A DNA stretch of 64,000 bases from Chryseobacterium ureilyticum (GTDB lineage: Bacteria; Bacteroidota; Bacteroidia; Flavobacteriales; Weeksellaceae): positions 1,357,773 to 1,421,772 of the forward strand of contig NZ_FTOL01000001.1 of the NCBI RefSeq assembly GCF_900156735.1. Reading direction: 5' to 3'. How positions within the stretch are numbered: position 1 is the stretch's first letter; each line of letters starts with the position of its first letter. A model generated the notes under the pieces. That model searched no databases. It saw only the letters and a list, made by a program, of their open reading frames with translations, and was not told the DNA's origin. Both the position numbers and the translations under genes were made by a program. This document shows positions 8,376 through 17,657 of the stretch, piece after piece.

Positions 8376-8588
8376 ATGATCATTTCTTATTACGATTTTC
8401 AAAACCTGCCCGATCGTCAGGCACAATATAATTTTGTTCTTACTCATGGACGTATCATCTCTGTAAGAGAAGTTAACCAATCAAAATATGTTTTGTATAA
8501 AGTTTCAACCTTTTCAGTGGAGCTTATCTATGACACTGCCCGTGATAAAATTATTGGTATGAATCTTTTTGAGAATAATTCTTTCTGA
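8376..8588 (+). CDS. Hypothetical protein, 70 residues
   Basis: A small cytoplasmic protein (begins MIISYYDFQNLPDRQAQYNF) with alternating strand-like stretches (GRIISVREV, KYVLYKVSTFSVELIYD, DKIIGMNLF). No family is recognised. It follows the S24 regulator by 30 bases on the same strand and is ended by a terminator hairpin at 8623-8649, so it is probably co-transcribed with the regulator. Similar-sized proteins at this place are, as far as I recall, common in Flavobacteriia mobile elements; a function is not known. Confidence 0.6.
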   Translation: MIISYYDFQNLPDRQAQYNFVLTHGRIISVREVNQSKYVLYKVSTFSVELIYDTARDKIIGMNLFENNSF

Positions 8589-8622
8589 ACATCTATTAAA
8601 AGCTTCAGCCATGAATAAAAAT

Positions 8623-8649
8623 CCTGTTTTATATAATAAAACAGGATAA
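8623..8649 (+). terminator. Hairpin terminator after the regulator unit
   Basis: Perfect 12-base arms (ATCCTGTTTTAT / ATAAAACAGGAT) with a 3-base loop, followed by an A-rich stretch rather than a T run on the plus strand. It could serve either strand. It lies 35 bases after the 70-residue ORF. Confidence 0.55.
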
Positions 8650-8856
8650 AAACACAAATGATGAAAAAAAATGTCTCCAGATAGAGACTTTTTAAAATTA
8701 CTTATTTTTCGCCTCATTATAACAAAAGTCTGTTGAAAAATTCAAAATTTCCAAAGGAGTAACAGACACTCTACGCCAAATTCCCTCATTTACTGCCATC
8801 TTTAGCCAGTCTGATTATACCCTGCTACCTTCGATGTTAAATAAATATTTAGCATC

Positions 8857-10239
8857 ATGGAAGACATTCAAAACACTCAAAATCAAGATCCTTCTTTAAT
8901 CAACATTCTATTGGTTTTAAATCCCAAAACTAACAAGATTGAAGCTGTAAAAACCGTAGATGAGAACGGAGATCTGAAAACAGTACCTAACACTCAAAAG
9001 AATCAGAATCAATTTCTAAAGATTGATAGACAGGGCGATTTATTCTCCAACTTCTTCTCCAATTTTTTGAGTCAACTCAAAGATCCTACTTTGTTCAACT
9101 TTTTTAAATCGCCACTCAAAGAATCAGAAAAAATTGGAAAACAGATCCAACATCACCTTACCCATCCCAGTACTGAGGGTGAAGAATTTCTAAATACCTA
9201 CAAAATATTAACTCCAAAAACCAATACGATGAGTACAAACCCTTTATCAGAAAAAGAATATCAGTATTCCGCTGATCAAATCGACTGGAATATGATGTCA
9301 AAATTCGGCTTAACTCAAGAAAAATTAGAAAAAGCAAATGCTTTAGATCCTATGTTAAAAGGATTTAAAACCAATGGACTCGTTCCTGTCACCATCAATC
9401 TCGGAACAGCCCTTACAAGAATGGATGCCCGGCTTTCACTGAATACCAATGATGAGGGTGATGTGGTCATCAATATTCATGGAATAAGAAAAGAACCTAA
9501 TTTCAATTTTAAGTTTCTGGGTCATGAGTTTACCGCAGAAGACAAAAAAAATTTAATGGAAAATGGCAATATGGGACGCGTTGTGGATCTTATCAATCCA
9601 AAAAACGATGAAATTATTCCTTCCGTTATCAGCAGAGATCGTCTGACAAATGAACTGGTTGCTTACAAAGTTGAGAATATAAAAATTCCCAATGAAATTA
9701 AAGGCATCAAATTAAATGAAGAACAAAAGCAAACGCTGATAGAAGGCCAGGCATTATATCTTGAAGGCATGATCTCTACCAAAGGAGAGCCTTTTAATGC
9801 ACATGTTCAGTTTAATGCTGATAAAAAATACGTGGAATTTCTATTTGATCATAAAGAGCGCCAGCAACAATCTCATTCGGAAGTCCCAAGAACATTCAGA
9901 GGTAAGGACTTAAACGAGGAACAGTATGAGAAATTTAAAGGAGGACAAACCATCTATCTGGATGAACTGCTGGATAAAAAAGGTCAGCCTTATCAGGGCT
10001 ATATTACCCTTAATCAGGAAACAGGAAAAGTTGATTTCTCCTTTCAAAACCCAAACAAAGTGAGAGAGCAGGCAAAACCTACGGAGGGATACAAAATCCA
10101 AACTGCGGTTAATTCAGAAGGTAAAACCAATGAAGTCACTAAGAATGTGAAAGAACCGTTACAGAAAGGACAACAATCCCCTAGGGATAACAGTCAGCAG
10201 GATAAACCTCAGTCTCGCACAAAAAGACGAACCATCTAA
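8857..10239 (+). CDS. DUF4099/DUF3945 domain protein of Bacteroidetes ICEs
   Basis: A 460-residue cytoplasmic protein. The N-terminal third is low in complexity and rich in Asn, Gln and Lys. Residues about 125-245 look like DUF4099 (YSADQIDWNMMSKFGLTQE; NLGTALTRMDARLSL). Two DUF3945-like repeats follow: one from IKLNEEQKQTLIEGQALYLE and one from KDLNEEQYEKFKGGQTIYLD, each ending in a short beta stretch (VQFNADKKYVEF, ITLNQETGKVDF). The C-terminus is charged and disordered (ends SRTKRRTI). Such proteins sit directly before topoisomerase genes in Bacteroidetes conjugative elements; the gap to topB here is 23 bases. Their role is unknown, perhaps in DNA processing or regulation of the element. 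Confidence 0.8.
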   Translation: MEDIQNTQNQDPSLINILLVLNPKTNKIEAVKTVDENGDLKTVPNTQKNQNQFLKIDRQGDLFSNFFSNFLSQLKDPTLFNFFKSPLKESEKIGKQIQHHLTHPSTEGEEFLNTYKILTPKTNTMSTNPLSEKEYQYSADQIDWNMMSKFGLTQEKLEKANALDPMLKGFKTNGLVPVTINLGTALTRMDARLSLNTNDEGDVVINIHGIRKEPNFNFKFLGHEFTAEDKKNLMENGNMGRVVDLINPKNDEIIPSVISRDRLTNELVAYKVENIKIPNEIKGIKLNEEQKQTLIEGQALYLEGMISTKGEPFNAHVQFNADKKYVEFLFDHKERQQQSHSEVPRTFRGKDLNEEQYEKFKGGQTIYLDELLDKKGQPYQGYITLNQETGKVDFSFQNPNKVREQAKPTEGYKIQTAVNSEGKTNEVTKNVKEPLQKGQQSPRDNSQQDKPQSRTKRRTI

Positions 10240-10262
10240 TATAAACTTCAATAATAATCAAT

Positions 10263-12326
10263 ATGAAAGTAATATTAGCAGAAAAGCCCAGTGTTGCCAG
10301 AGAAATAGCAATGGTTCTAGGAGTAACTGAAAAGAATAATGGATATTTAACAGGTAATGGCTATGCCGTTACCTGGTCTTTTGGTCATTTATTGGCATTG
10401 GCGATGCCTGAAGATTACGGCATTTCAAGCTTTAGTCAACAAGCATTACCTATTCTACCCGCCCCTTTCAAATTAACCATCAGAAAAGTAAAAAAAGGTA
10501 GACAGTTTATAGTGGATCCGGAAGCATCCAAACAACTGAAAATCATTGAAAGACTATTTGCTGTATGCGACAGTATTATTGTGGCAACAGATGCAGGAAG
10601 AGAAGGAGAACTTATCTTTCGGTATATCTATGAATACCTGCATTGCAAAAAACCATTTGAAAGGCTATGGATAAGTTCCTTAACGGAAAAAGCCATTAAA
10701 AACGGATTTCAAAATTTAAAACCGGGAGGTCAATATGAGGGATTGTTCCATGCGGGTCAGTGCAGAAGCAGAGCTGACTGGTTACTAGGGATTAATACCA
10801 CTCAGGCCTTGACTATAGCCGCAGGGAATGGATTATATTCATTGGGAAGAGTTCAGACTCCGACACTGGGTTTAATCTGCAAACGTTATCAGGCACACAA
10901 AGACTTCATGAGCCAGAAATACTGGCAGATTGAACTTCGGCATCAAAAGGACTTTATTGAATTCAATAGTCTTGGAACACTAAAATTTACAGAAAGAAAA
11001 CAAGCTGAAGATGTTGTAAAATCATTAGAAAGAAACCCAACAACAGCAAAAATTACTGCCATAGATATAAAGACGGTAAAAGAGCAGGCTCCTCTCCTAT
11101 TTGATTTGACAGGATTGCAGAAAGAGGCAAACAAGAGATTAAATTTCAGTGCAGAGGAAACGCTAAATATTACTCAAAGTCTCTATGAGAATAAGTTTAT
11201 TACCTATCCCCGAACGGGAAGTCAATACATCCCGGAAGATCTGTGGTCAGAAATACCTAATCTTATAAGGATTCTTCAGGAAAAAGAATCTTATAAAAAT
11301 GCAACAGGTTCACTTCCTTGGGGAAACTTTAATAAAAGAATTGTCAATGATGTGAAAGTTACCGATCATCATGGACTGCTTACTACTGAAAAAATTCCTT
11401 CAGCACTAACGGCAAAAGAAAATGCTATTTATGAGTTGATAGCTTTCCGATTATTGGAGGCTGTTTCACAACCTTGCATTAAAGAAATTACAGACATTAA
11501 TTTACAGGTGCTTCATTTCAATTTTGTAGCTCAAGGATGTAAATTCTTACAAAAGGGTTGGCGTAATATCACCCCTATTTCTTCAAATGATTTTGAGAAT
11601 GTTCAGGAGTTTCCAGAGTTCAGAGAAGGTGAAGAGCTCAAAATTAAAGAGATTATTATTTTTGAAAAGAAAACCCAAGCTCCCCGTCTTTATACTGAAG
11701 GAAGCCTATTGTCTGCAATGGAAAATGCAGGGAAAGATGTTGAAGAAGCAGAACAGCGAAAAATATTAAAAAATATAGGTATTGGTACACCTGCCACACG
11801 GGCATCTATTATTGAAACATTGATTCATCGGGATTATATCAAAAGAGAAAATAAATCACTTATCCCAACGGATAAAGGATTAAAAGTATATGATCTGATA
11901 AAAGATAAAAAAATAGCCGATGCTTCCTTGACTGCAGATTGGGAATTAAAAATGCAGCGTATAGAAAATAATGAATGTAATGCATCCGAATTTCAAAAGC
12001 AAATCGAAAATTACACAACATCTGTCACCAAGGAATTACTGCAGATTCACATTGAACAGCCACATATTCCCAAGATTATATGCCCTAAATGCAAAACGCA
12101 GCATTTGGTTATTCATGACCATATTGTTAAGTGTCCTGATATTCGTTGCCGTTGGTTGCAGTTTAGAAATATCTGCGGTATCCAAATCTCATTACAAGAT
12201 ATTGAAAGCCTTGTTAATACAGGTAAAACTTCATTAATACATGGAATGAAGAGCAGATCAGGAAAAGAGTTTGATGGGTATATCGTATTGGATGATAATC
12301 ACCGGACATCATTTAAATTTTTCTAA
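10263..12326 (+). CDS. topB: DNA topoisomerase III (type IA)
   Basis: A 687-residue type IA topoisomerase. The Toprim domain is at the N-terminus (MKVILAEKPSVAREIA; acidic cluster DAGREGELIFRY near residue 105). The catalytic tyrosine is Tyr315 in TYPRTGSQYIP. The C-terminal end has a Cys4 zinc-ribbon-like segment (CPKCKTQ ... CPDIRC) and a final SGKEFDGYIVLDD motif as in ICE-borne TopB proteins. It would relax or decatenate DNA during element replication or transfer. It follows the DUF3945 gene as a two-gene unit and is closed by a strong hairpin at 12352-12387. Housekeeping TopA genes are longer, so this is the element's own enzyme. Confidence 0.95.
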   Translation: MKVILAEKPSVAREIAMVLGVTEKNNGYLTGNGYAVTWSFGHLLALAMPEDYGISSFSQQALPILPAPFKLTIRKVKKGRQFIVDPEASKQLKIIERLFAVCDSIIVATDAGREGELIFRYIYEYLHCKKPFERLWISSLTEKAIKNGFQNLKPGGQYEGLFHAGQCRSRADWLLGINTTQALTIAAGNGLYSLGRVQTPTLGLICKRYQAHKDFMSQKYWQIELRHQKDFIEFNSLGTLKFTERKQAEDVVKSLERNPTTAKITAIDIKTVKEQAPLLFDLTGLQKEANKRLNFSAEETLNITQSLYENKFITYPRTGSQYIPEDLWSEIPNLIRILQEKESYKNATGSLPWGNFNKRIVNDVKVTDHHGLLTTEKIPSALTAKENAIYELIAFRLLEAVSQPCIKEITDINLQVLHFNFVAQGCKFLQKGWRNITPISSNDFENVQEFPEFREGEELKIKEIIIFEKKTQAPRLYTEGSLLSAMENAGKDVEEAEQRKILKNIGIGTPATRASIIETLIHRDYIKRENKSLIPTDKGLKVYDLIKDKKIADASLTADWELKMQRIENNECNASEFQKQIENYTTSVTKELLQIHIEQPHIPKIICPKCKTQHLVIHDHIVKCPDIRCRWLQFRNICGIQISLQDIESLVNTGKTSLIHGMKSRSGKEFDGYIVLDDNHRTSFKFF

Positions 12327-12351
12327 TAAAACACAGTAAGGATGAGTTACT

Positions 12352-12387
12352 TATACTAAAGGACAACTTAGGTTGTCCTTTAGTATA
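12352..12387. terminator. Bidirectional terminator between topB and acr3
   Basis: A perfect 16-base stem (arms begin TATACTAAAGGACAAC) with a 4-base TTAG loop, between the convergent topB and arsenic genes. It has a short T/A-rich flank on both sides. Confidence 0.8.
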
Positions 12388-12410
12388 TTAATAGTTTACT
12401 TATTGTTGTG

Positions 12411-13439
12411 TCAATAATATTTCTTTTGTAGTTTTTGACTTACCTTTACTAATAAGATTAAAACAGGTACTTCTACCAATGGTCCTATTACACCAACAAA
12501 TGCCTGTTGAGAATGAATTCCAAAAACAGCAATTGCTACGGCAATCGCTAATTCAAAATTATTTCCTGTTGCGGTAAAAGCTATTGAAGCATTTTTGTCA
12601 TAAGGAATATTAAAGGACTTATTAATAAAAAAACTTACAAAGAACATCAGCACAAAATATACTACTAGCGGCACAGCTACCTTTAAAACATCTAATGGTA
12701 ATTCCAGTATCTTGTCACCTTTAAGACTGAACATAAGAATAATAGTAAATAAAAGTGCATATAAAGTCAGTGGTGATATTTTAGGAATAAATTTCCTATT
12801 GTACCATTCTAATCCTTTTGATTTAATTAAAAAATAACGGCTCAAAAAACCTGCTAGAAAAGGAATTCCTAAATATATCAAAACACTTTCGGTAACCTCT
12901 CTCATTGATACAGTTACATTAAAATTAGCCAAACCTAATTTTTCAGGTAAGACGTTGATAAAAAGCCAAACCATTAAACTATAACTCAATACTTGAAATA
13001 TACTGTTCAAGGCCACTAACAATGCTCCATACTCACGATTACCTTTTGCTAAATCATTCCACACAAGTACCATTGCAATACATCTTGCTAAACCAATAAG
13101 AATTAAACCAATCATATAATTAGGTTCTTCTCTCAGGAAAATAATTGCTAACAAGAACATTAAAACCGGACCGATAATCCAATTCAATAATAAAGAAATT
13201 CCAATTGCCTTTTTGTCTTGAAAAACTTTAGGTAATAATGAATAATCAACCTTTGCTAAAGGCGGATACATCATAATTATTAAGCCAATTGCCAATGGAA
13301 TATTTGTAGTTCCTATTGATAACGAATTGGTAACATCAGAAATATTAGGAAAGAAATATCCTAAACCTATTCCTAAAAACATTGCCAAGAATATCCATAA
13401 AGTAAGGAATCTATCAAGAAATTTTAATTTTGGTTGCAT
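12411..13439 (-). CDS. acr3: ACR3 family arsenite efflux permease
   Basis: A 342-residue inner membrane protein with about ten hydrophobic helices, starting with [18 protein letters not shown]. The conserved ACR3 cysteine is Cys120 in [16 protein letters not shown], and the conserved glutamate near the C-terminus is in [13 protein letters not shown]. It would export As(III), using the proton-motive force, after ArsC reduces arsenate. It is the last gene of the minus-strand ars operon, nine bases after the GNAT gene. Confidence 0.95.
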   Translation of the reverse strand: MQPKLKFLDRFLTLWIFLAMFLGIGLGYFFPNISDVTNSLSIGTTNIPLAIGLIIMMYPPLAKVDYSLLPKVFQDKKAIGISLLLNWIIGPVLMFLLAIIFLREEPNYMIGLILIGLARCIAMVLVWNDLAKGNREYGALLVALNSIFQVLSYSLMVWLFINVLPEKLGLANFNVTVSMREVTESVLIYLGIPFLAGFLSRYFLIKSKGLEWYNRKFIPKISPLTLYALLFTIILMFSLKGDKILELPLDVLKVAVPLVVYFVLMFFVSFFINKSFNIPYDKNASIAFTATGNNFELAIAVAIAVFGIHSQQAFVGVIGPLVEVPVLILLVKVSQKLQKKYY

Positions 13440-13448
13440 TTTATTTTT

Positions 13449-13940
13449 TTAATCTATTCCAACAACTTTACTTCTTCTTTCCATAATCACATTATCTTTC
13501 CATACCCCTGCGAGTTTACCTATCTTTTCTCGATAACCGATAATTCTAAATCCAACTATTTTATGCAATGCTATGGTTGCTTCATTTTCCGCAAACATTC
13601 CTGATTGCAAAGTCCAAATGCCATTAGTTTCGCTTTCCTTAATGACATTTTCCATTAAAATTTTACCAACTCCTTTTCCTCTGTGATTTTCAGCAATATA
13701 AATACTTACTTCTGCTACTCCTTCATATACACAACGGTCACTAACTTTTGATAAAGCAACCCATCCTAATACATCATTATTATCAACAGCTACAAATCTG
13801 CTATGTAATAGTTTAATTTCATTCCAAGTTTCCCATGTTGGCACTGTCGTTTCAAACGTAGCAATGCCTGTTTCAATGCCTTGTTTGTATATATTGGCGA
13901 TATCTTGATAATGATGTTTTGTGATTGAAATTATTTCCAT
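13449..13940 (-). CDS. GNAT N-acetyltransferase, ArsN1-like
   Basis: A 163-residue GNAT protein. The acetyl-CoA binding loop is ENHRGKGVGKILM, and the N-terminal region (IANIYKQGIETGIATFET) matches the phosphinothricin/arsinothricin acetyltransferase branch. Members located in ars operons are called ArsN1 and protect against arsenic-containing amino-acid antibiotics, or acetylate related amines. The assignment to ArsN rests on position: it lies one base after arsC and nine bases before acr3. A general amino-acid N-acetyltransferase is the alternative. Confidence 0.8.
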   Translation of the reverse strand: MEIISITKHHYQDIANIYKQGIETGIATFETTVPTWETWNEIKLLHSRFVAVDNNDVLGWVALSKVSDRCVYEGVAEVSIYIAENHRGKGVGKILMENVIKESETNGIWTLQSGMFAENEATIALHKIVGFRIIGYREKIGKLAGVWKDNVIMERRSKVVGID

Positions 13941-13941
13941 T

Positions 13942-14553
13942 TTATTTTTTTATTTGTGAAAAGACATAGAACATTTCGGCACCAATCTGCAAGCTTCTTT
14001 CATCGTAAACTTTTGTTTGTTCAGACGTATTATCAGAAATTTTAGGGTCTTCAAAAGTTATTGGAATTCGTTTATCTGCGCCTGCAATAAAAGGACAGCC
14101 TCCATCCGCCTGGGAACAGGTCATAATTGCAACAAACCCTTTATTAGCATTAAATAAACTATCATATCTTTTAGAAAAACCAATAATTGGATGCTTATCT
14201 TCATTATACTTAATAGCATATACAGGATTTTCTGTATCAGAAATTTTATTGATAAAAAGTCCCTGTTCTTGCAAAGTCTCTACAACCTTGGGAAACATTG
14301 CAGTTTCTTCTGTCCCACCTGAATAGCAAGTTACATTCGAAATATCATAATAAGCACTCGCAACCTGCGCCCAAACTTGTGACAAATGGCTTCTTCTTGA
14401 ATTATGAGTGCAAATAAAATTAAGGGTTATTTCTTTTTTCTCCTCCAATCTTTTCTGAATAAAATCAACCAATGGTGCTAAAGTAGCTTTCCTATCTTCG
14501 CTGATTTCCTGATTTTTCAGTAACTCTATTGTTTTTAATAGTTTTGGATACAT
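13942..14553 (-). CDS. arsC: Arsenate reductase, low-molecular-weight phosphatase fold
   Basis: A 203-residue protein of the LMW protein-tyrosine-phosphatase fold. The CX5R anion loop is C48-THNSR-R54 followed by Ser, and two more cysteines, Cys146 and Cys153 (MTCSQADGGCPF), sit where thioredoxin-coupled ArsC enzymes carry their relay pair. It would reduce arsenate to arsenite for export by Acr3. It is longer than classical ArsC (about 130), with an extra N-terminal helical region (residues 1-42). The ATG at 14553 is preferred over 14598, because the longer version would overlap the upstream gene by 31 bases and add an unconserved stretch. Confidence 0.9.
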   Translation of the reverse strand: MYPKLLKTIELLKNQEISEDRKATLAPLVDFIQKRLEEKKEITLNFICTHNSRRSHLSQVWAQVASAYYDISNVTCYSGGTEETAMFPKVVETLQEQGLFINKISDTENPVYAIKYNEDKHPIIGFSKRYDSLFNANKGFVAIMTCSQADGGCPFIAGADKRIPITFEDPKISDNTSEQTKVYDERSLQIGAEMFYVFSQIKK

Positions 14554-14567
14554 AGCTTTATTTGAAT

Positions 14568-15041
14568 TTAACAACACCCTGAATTTGGAATACAACAAGA
14601 AGTTTGATTATTAGAAAGTTCAGATAAGTTTACTCTTTGTTTTTCCGTTGGAATTCCACAAGCATCTTGAGCTAAACACGCTGTTGTTTTATTTTTAAGA
14701 ACAAAGTTTTTCCCATTAAATTCCAAATCAAATTTTCCTATTGTCGTATTTTGGTACTCAACTTCAATTTCGTCATCTTCAATACCAAGTTTTTCTTCTG
14801 ATAACTTAATAATATCTAAAAGTTTTGCAGGTTTTAAACGGTGTTCAAAATCAGCAGCATTCCATAATTGAAAGTTTACTACTTTTTCATTTCTAACAGT
14901 TCCGCCACAATCGATAAAATGTTTTGTTACAGTTCCTACTTCTGTTACATGGAAATGCTCAGGAACAAATGTTCCATTTTCCAATTGAAATTCAACGTTA
15001 TCCAATGTTGGTAGGATTTCTTTAATTTCAGACAGTTTCAT
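14568..15041 (-). CDS. DUF6428 family protein with Cys-rich tail
   Basis: A 157-residue protein found in arsenic operons of Bacteroidetes. The body is an alpha/beta protein (VEFQLENGTFVPEHFHVTEV near the start; KHFIDCGGTVRNEK in the middle). The end is cysteine-rich (ACLAQDACG and CCIPNSGCC), suggesting arsenite or metal binding. The operon position (between arsR and arsC) supports an arsenic role, perhaps as a metallochaperone, but no biochemical function is established. A second ArsR-type operator lies immediately upstream (15064-15077). Confidence 0.75.
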   Translation of the reverse strand: MKLSEIKEILPTLDNVEFQLENGTFVPEHFHVTEVGTVTKHFIDCGGTVRNEKVVNFQLWNAADFEHRLKPAKLLDIIKLSEEKLGIEDDEIEVEYQNTTIGKFDLEFNGKNFVLKNKTTACLAQDACGIPTEKQRVNLSELSNNQTSCCIPNSGCC

Positions 15042-15063
15042 AAATTTTTATTTATTGGTTAAA

Positions 15064-15077
15064 TGCAATATTGCGAT
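15064..15077 (-). promoter_or_regulatory. Second ArsR operator-like site, inside the ars operon
   Basis: TGCAATATTGCGAT differs at one base from TGCAATATTACGAT upstream of arsR. It contains the perfect palindrome GCAATATTGC (15065-15074). Its place between arsR and the DUF6428 gene suggests a second, internal regulated promoter for the resistance genes. Confidence 0.6.
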
Positions 15078-15098
15078 ATATTTATTAAAAAAAATGCT

Positions 15099-15437
15099 TT
15101 AACAGCATTTCTGATTTGTAGTCGTCAGAATTATATTTGAAAAATAATTTTTTAACACTTCAAAAGTATTTTCATCAATACAATAGCAAATCGCAGTTCC
15201 TTCAATATTACCTTTTATAAGCCCCGCATTCTTTAATTCTTTTAAGTGTTGAGAAACGGTTGCCTGAGCCAATGGTAATTCGTTAACAATATCACCACAA
15301 ATACAGGTATTTACTTTCAAAAGGTACTCAATAATAGCAATTCTTGCGGGATGCCCCAAGGCTTTCGCTATTACAGCAATTTTATTTTGTTCATCTGTAA
15401 AATGATCGGTTTTGGTTGCTCCCATAATTTTAAACAA
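15099..15437 (-). CDS. arsR: ArsR/SmtB family arsenic-responsive repressor
   Basis: A 112-residue winged-helix repressor. The metal-sensing pair is Cys45/Cys47 in the VNTCICGDIV helix, and the recognition helix is LAQATVSQHLKELKNAG. Extra cysteines occur near the C-terminus (AICYCIDE; final KCC). It would bind operators in the absence of As(III) and release on binding it. Two starts are possible, 15437 and 15425 (MGATKTDH). It is the first gene of the minus-strand ars operon. A near-palindromic operator sits 6-23 bases upstream of the first ATG. Confidence 0.9.
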   Translation of the reverse strand: MFKIMGATKTDHFTDEQNKIAVIAKALGHPARIAIIEYLLKVNTCICGDIVNELPLAQATVSQHLKELKNAGLIKGNIEGTAICYCIDENTFEVLKNYFSNIILTTTNQKCC

Positions 15438-15442
15438 TTAAT

Positions 15443-15460
15443 ATATTGCAATATTACGAT
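15443..15460 (-). promoter_or_regulatory. ArsR operator upstream of arsR
   Basis: Contains the perfect 12-base palindrome ATATTGCAATAT (15443-15454) and extends to TGCAATATTACGAT (15447-15460), which recurs with one change before the DUF6428 gene. ArsR binding is inferred from position and repetition. Confidence 0.65.
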
Positions 15461-15489
15461 TAATAAATCAAATACAAAAATAAATTTAT

Positions 15490-17478
15490 TTATATGAGAT
15501 ATTCCAGGTCAGGATCATCCTTTATTCTCTCCAGTTCAACCTCAATAATATTTAATACATCTGACTTGATCTGCTTATAATTGATATTAATCTCTTGTTT
15601 CAAAATATCTTTTCCATTATCATCGACAAAAGAGCGTATATGGGGAATAGATTGATATTTTTTTGTCTCTTCCAATACATTCTCATTATCCACTACAATT
15701 TCTGCATGAAACATCTTCTGCTCAATTCTTTCATCAAAATTATCAGATACAGCTCCTACAAACATTCCCTGGCTTAATGTTGAAATTTTAGAAGCCGGTA
15801 TCAGACTATCCAGCTGGGTAGATATAGAAGTGGACGTATCATTTCTGTTAATGGTCATACTTTGCCTTTTCTGCAAGACTTTTCCAAAACGTTCCGAAAG
15901 ATTTTTAGCTGTGTCTCCCACCACCTGACCACTGAATATATTCCCCACTGTATTCTGAATCACTTTACTTTCTTTATCTCCGTAGTCTCTTGCCAGCTGA
16001 GAAAAATCCTGAAAACCCAGACATACTGCTACTTTATTACTTCTAGCAGTTGCAATCAGATTATCCAATCCCCGGAAATAAATCGTGGGTAATTCATCAA
16101 TAATTACTGAACTTTTGAGTTGCCCTTTTTTATTGATAAGTTTTACGATTCTTGAATTATAGAGACCCAACGCTGCTGAATAAATATTCTGCCGATCCGG
16201 GTTATTACCCACACATAATATCTTCGGTTCTTTCGGGTTGTTGATATCCAAAGAAAAATCATCGCCGGTCATCACCCAGTATAGCTGAGGAGATATCATT
16301 CGTGACAAAGGAATCTTAGCTGAAGCGATTTGCCCCTGAAGCTGGTCCTGTGCACCACCTTGCCATGCATCCATGAAAGGAGAAAGATAATTCTCAAGAT
16401 CAGAATAAGAAGTTAGAATCGTGAAAACCTCAGAGTATTTTTTATTGAGCAGTTCAATGGCATGAGGAAAAGTACAGTATTTACCATTTTCATATATTTT
16501 CAGGAACCAGATAATAGCAGCTAAAAGAATAATGGGAGATTCCACGAAGAAGTCCCCTTGCTTTTGAATCCAGGTTCTGTTTAAATTGAGCATGATGGTA
16601 TAGGCAGCTTCATAGGCATCTGAAATATCCGTCATAAAATCAGGATTTAAAGGATTGCACCGATGGCTTCTTCGGGGATCATCAAAATTGATAACATAAA
16701 ATTTCGGTTTTACTTTGTATTTATCCTGATGTTTTAAGACATGATTATAAGCAATCGTGGAAAGATCATCAAACTTAAAGTCATAGATATACATGGAGAA
16801 ACCCTTCTCGATATGTTGCTTAATATAATTATTGACAATAGCATATGACTTTCCTGATCCTGGAGTTCCAAGTACAATGGTTGCTCTGAATGGATTGACA
16901 ATGTTAATCCAACCTTGATTCCATTTGCCTTTATAATAGAATTTAGTGGGAAGATTGACAGAGTATTCATTTTCCATCAACTGTGTTTCCTGCATAAAAC
17001 TTTCATTCTCATTATTGAATACATCATCCATCAGATTATGCTTTAACAAGCGGCTCATCCATACCCCTGCCATCATGAGGAGTATATATCCTACCGACAT
17101 TGAAAGCATATATAAAAGAATGCCTGCCCCATTCCATCTCAGCAAAATAGTATTGAAAAAAAACAGTACAATGCCGGCTGCCAGAAACCCCATAATCCGA
17201 GACCAGGTTATCTTCTCGTCTTTTACTCCTTTTGTTCCCAGGCAACTTAAAGAGAGTAATACAATGGTAAAAACTTTTGTATAGAGATTGTTAGAGAACA
17301 AGCCTGCCGTTCTTTGGAAATTCAGCAGTATTCTGTTAATGATATCCAGTGTCCATCCTTTTTCATTAAAAAAGGGATAACAATACCAGTAATAGTGCAT
17401 CAGTACCATTAAAATACTGACAGCACGCATAAATGCCATAATTTTAGCTAAGCCTCTTAGATCATCTTCCCCTTGCAT
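15490..17478 (-). CDS. mobC: Type IV coupling protein, MobC/TraG (VirD4-like)
   Basis: A 662-residue inner-membrane ATPase that links the relaxosome to the conjugation channel. Several hydrophobic segments occupy the first 150 residues (RAVSILMVLMHYYWYCYPFF; VGYILLMMAGVWM). The Walker A motif is VLGTPGSGKSYAIV near residue 200, and the Walker B-like strand is SVIIDELPTIYF. The TraG/VirD4 C-terminal motif FQDFSQLARDYG follows. The ATG at 17478 (MQGEDDLRGLAKI) is preferred over 17556, since relatives begin in that way and the extra 26 residues look unlike coding sequence. It belongs with mobB and mobA, but a DUF1016 gene is inserted between on the other strand. Confidence 0.9.
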   Translation of the reverse strand: MQGEDDLRGLAKIMAFMRAVSILMVLMHYYWYCYPFFNEKGWTLDIINRILLNFQRTAGLFSNNLYTKVFTIVLLSLSCLGTKGVKDEKITWSRIMGFLAAGIVLFFFNTILLRWNGAGILLYMLSMSVGYILLMMAGVWMSRLLKHNLMDDVFNNENESFMQETQLMENEYSVNLPTKFYYKGKWNQGWINIVNPFRATIVLGTPGSGKSYAIVNNYIKQHIEKGFSMYIYDFKFDDLSTIAYNHVLKHQDKYKVKPKFYVINFDDPRRSHRCNPLNPDFMTDISDAYEAAYTIMLNLNRTWIQKQGDFFVESPIILLAAIIWFLKIYENGKYCTFPHAIELLNKKYSEVFTILTSYSDLENYLSPFMDAWQGGAQDQLQGQIASAKIPLSRMISPQLYWVMTGDDFSLDINNPKEPKILCVGNNPDRQNIYSAALGLYNSRIVKLINKKGQLKSSVIIDELPTIYFRGLDNLIATARSNKVAVCLGFQDFSQLARDYGDKESKVIQNTVGNIFSGQVVGDTAKNLSERFGKVLQKRQSMTINRNDTSTSISTQLDSLIPASKISTLSQGMFVGAVSDNFDERIEQKMFHAEIVVDNENVLEETKKYQSIPHIRSFVDDNGKDILKQEININYKQIKSDVLNIIEVELERIKDDPDLEYLI

Positions 17479-17611
17479 ATCATTTATTTTTAGAGTTAGG
17501 ATGATGAATTTATCGGGTAACAGAAGTCTGCTTTCTACACTGGCAGTGTCAGGCATTATAAGGAAGCATTTGGCACAGGACTGAAACTTATTTTCTCATG
17601 GATCATAGCAG

Positions 17612-17639
17612 TTGTTGACCAAGGAATTTTTTACATTTG
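17612..17639 (+). promoter_or_regulatory. Probable promoter of the DUF1016 gene
   Basis: TTG at 17612-17614 and TACATTTG at 17632-17639 match the Bacteroidetes -33 and -7 elements, with a 17-base gap. The ATG follows 18 bases later. Confidence 0.55.
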
Positions 17640-17657
17640 TTCTATAACAAAAGATCA

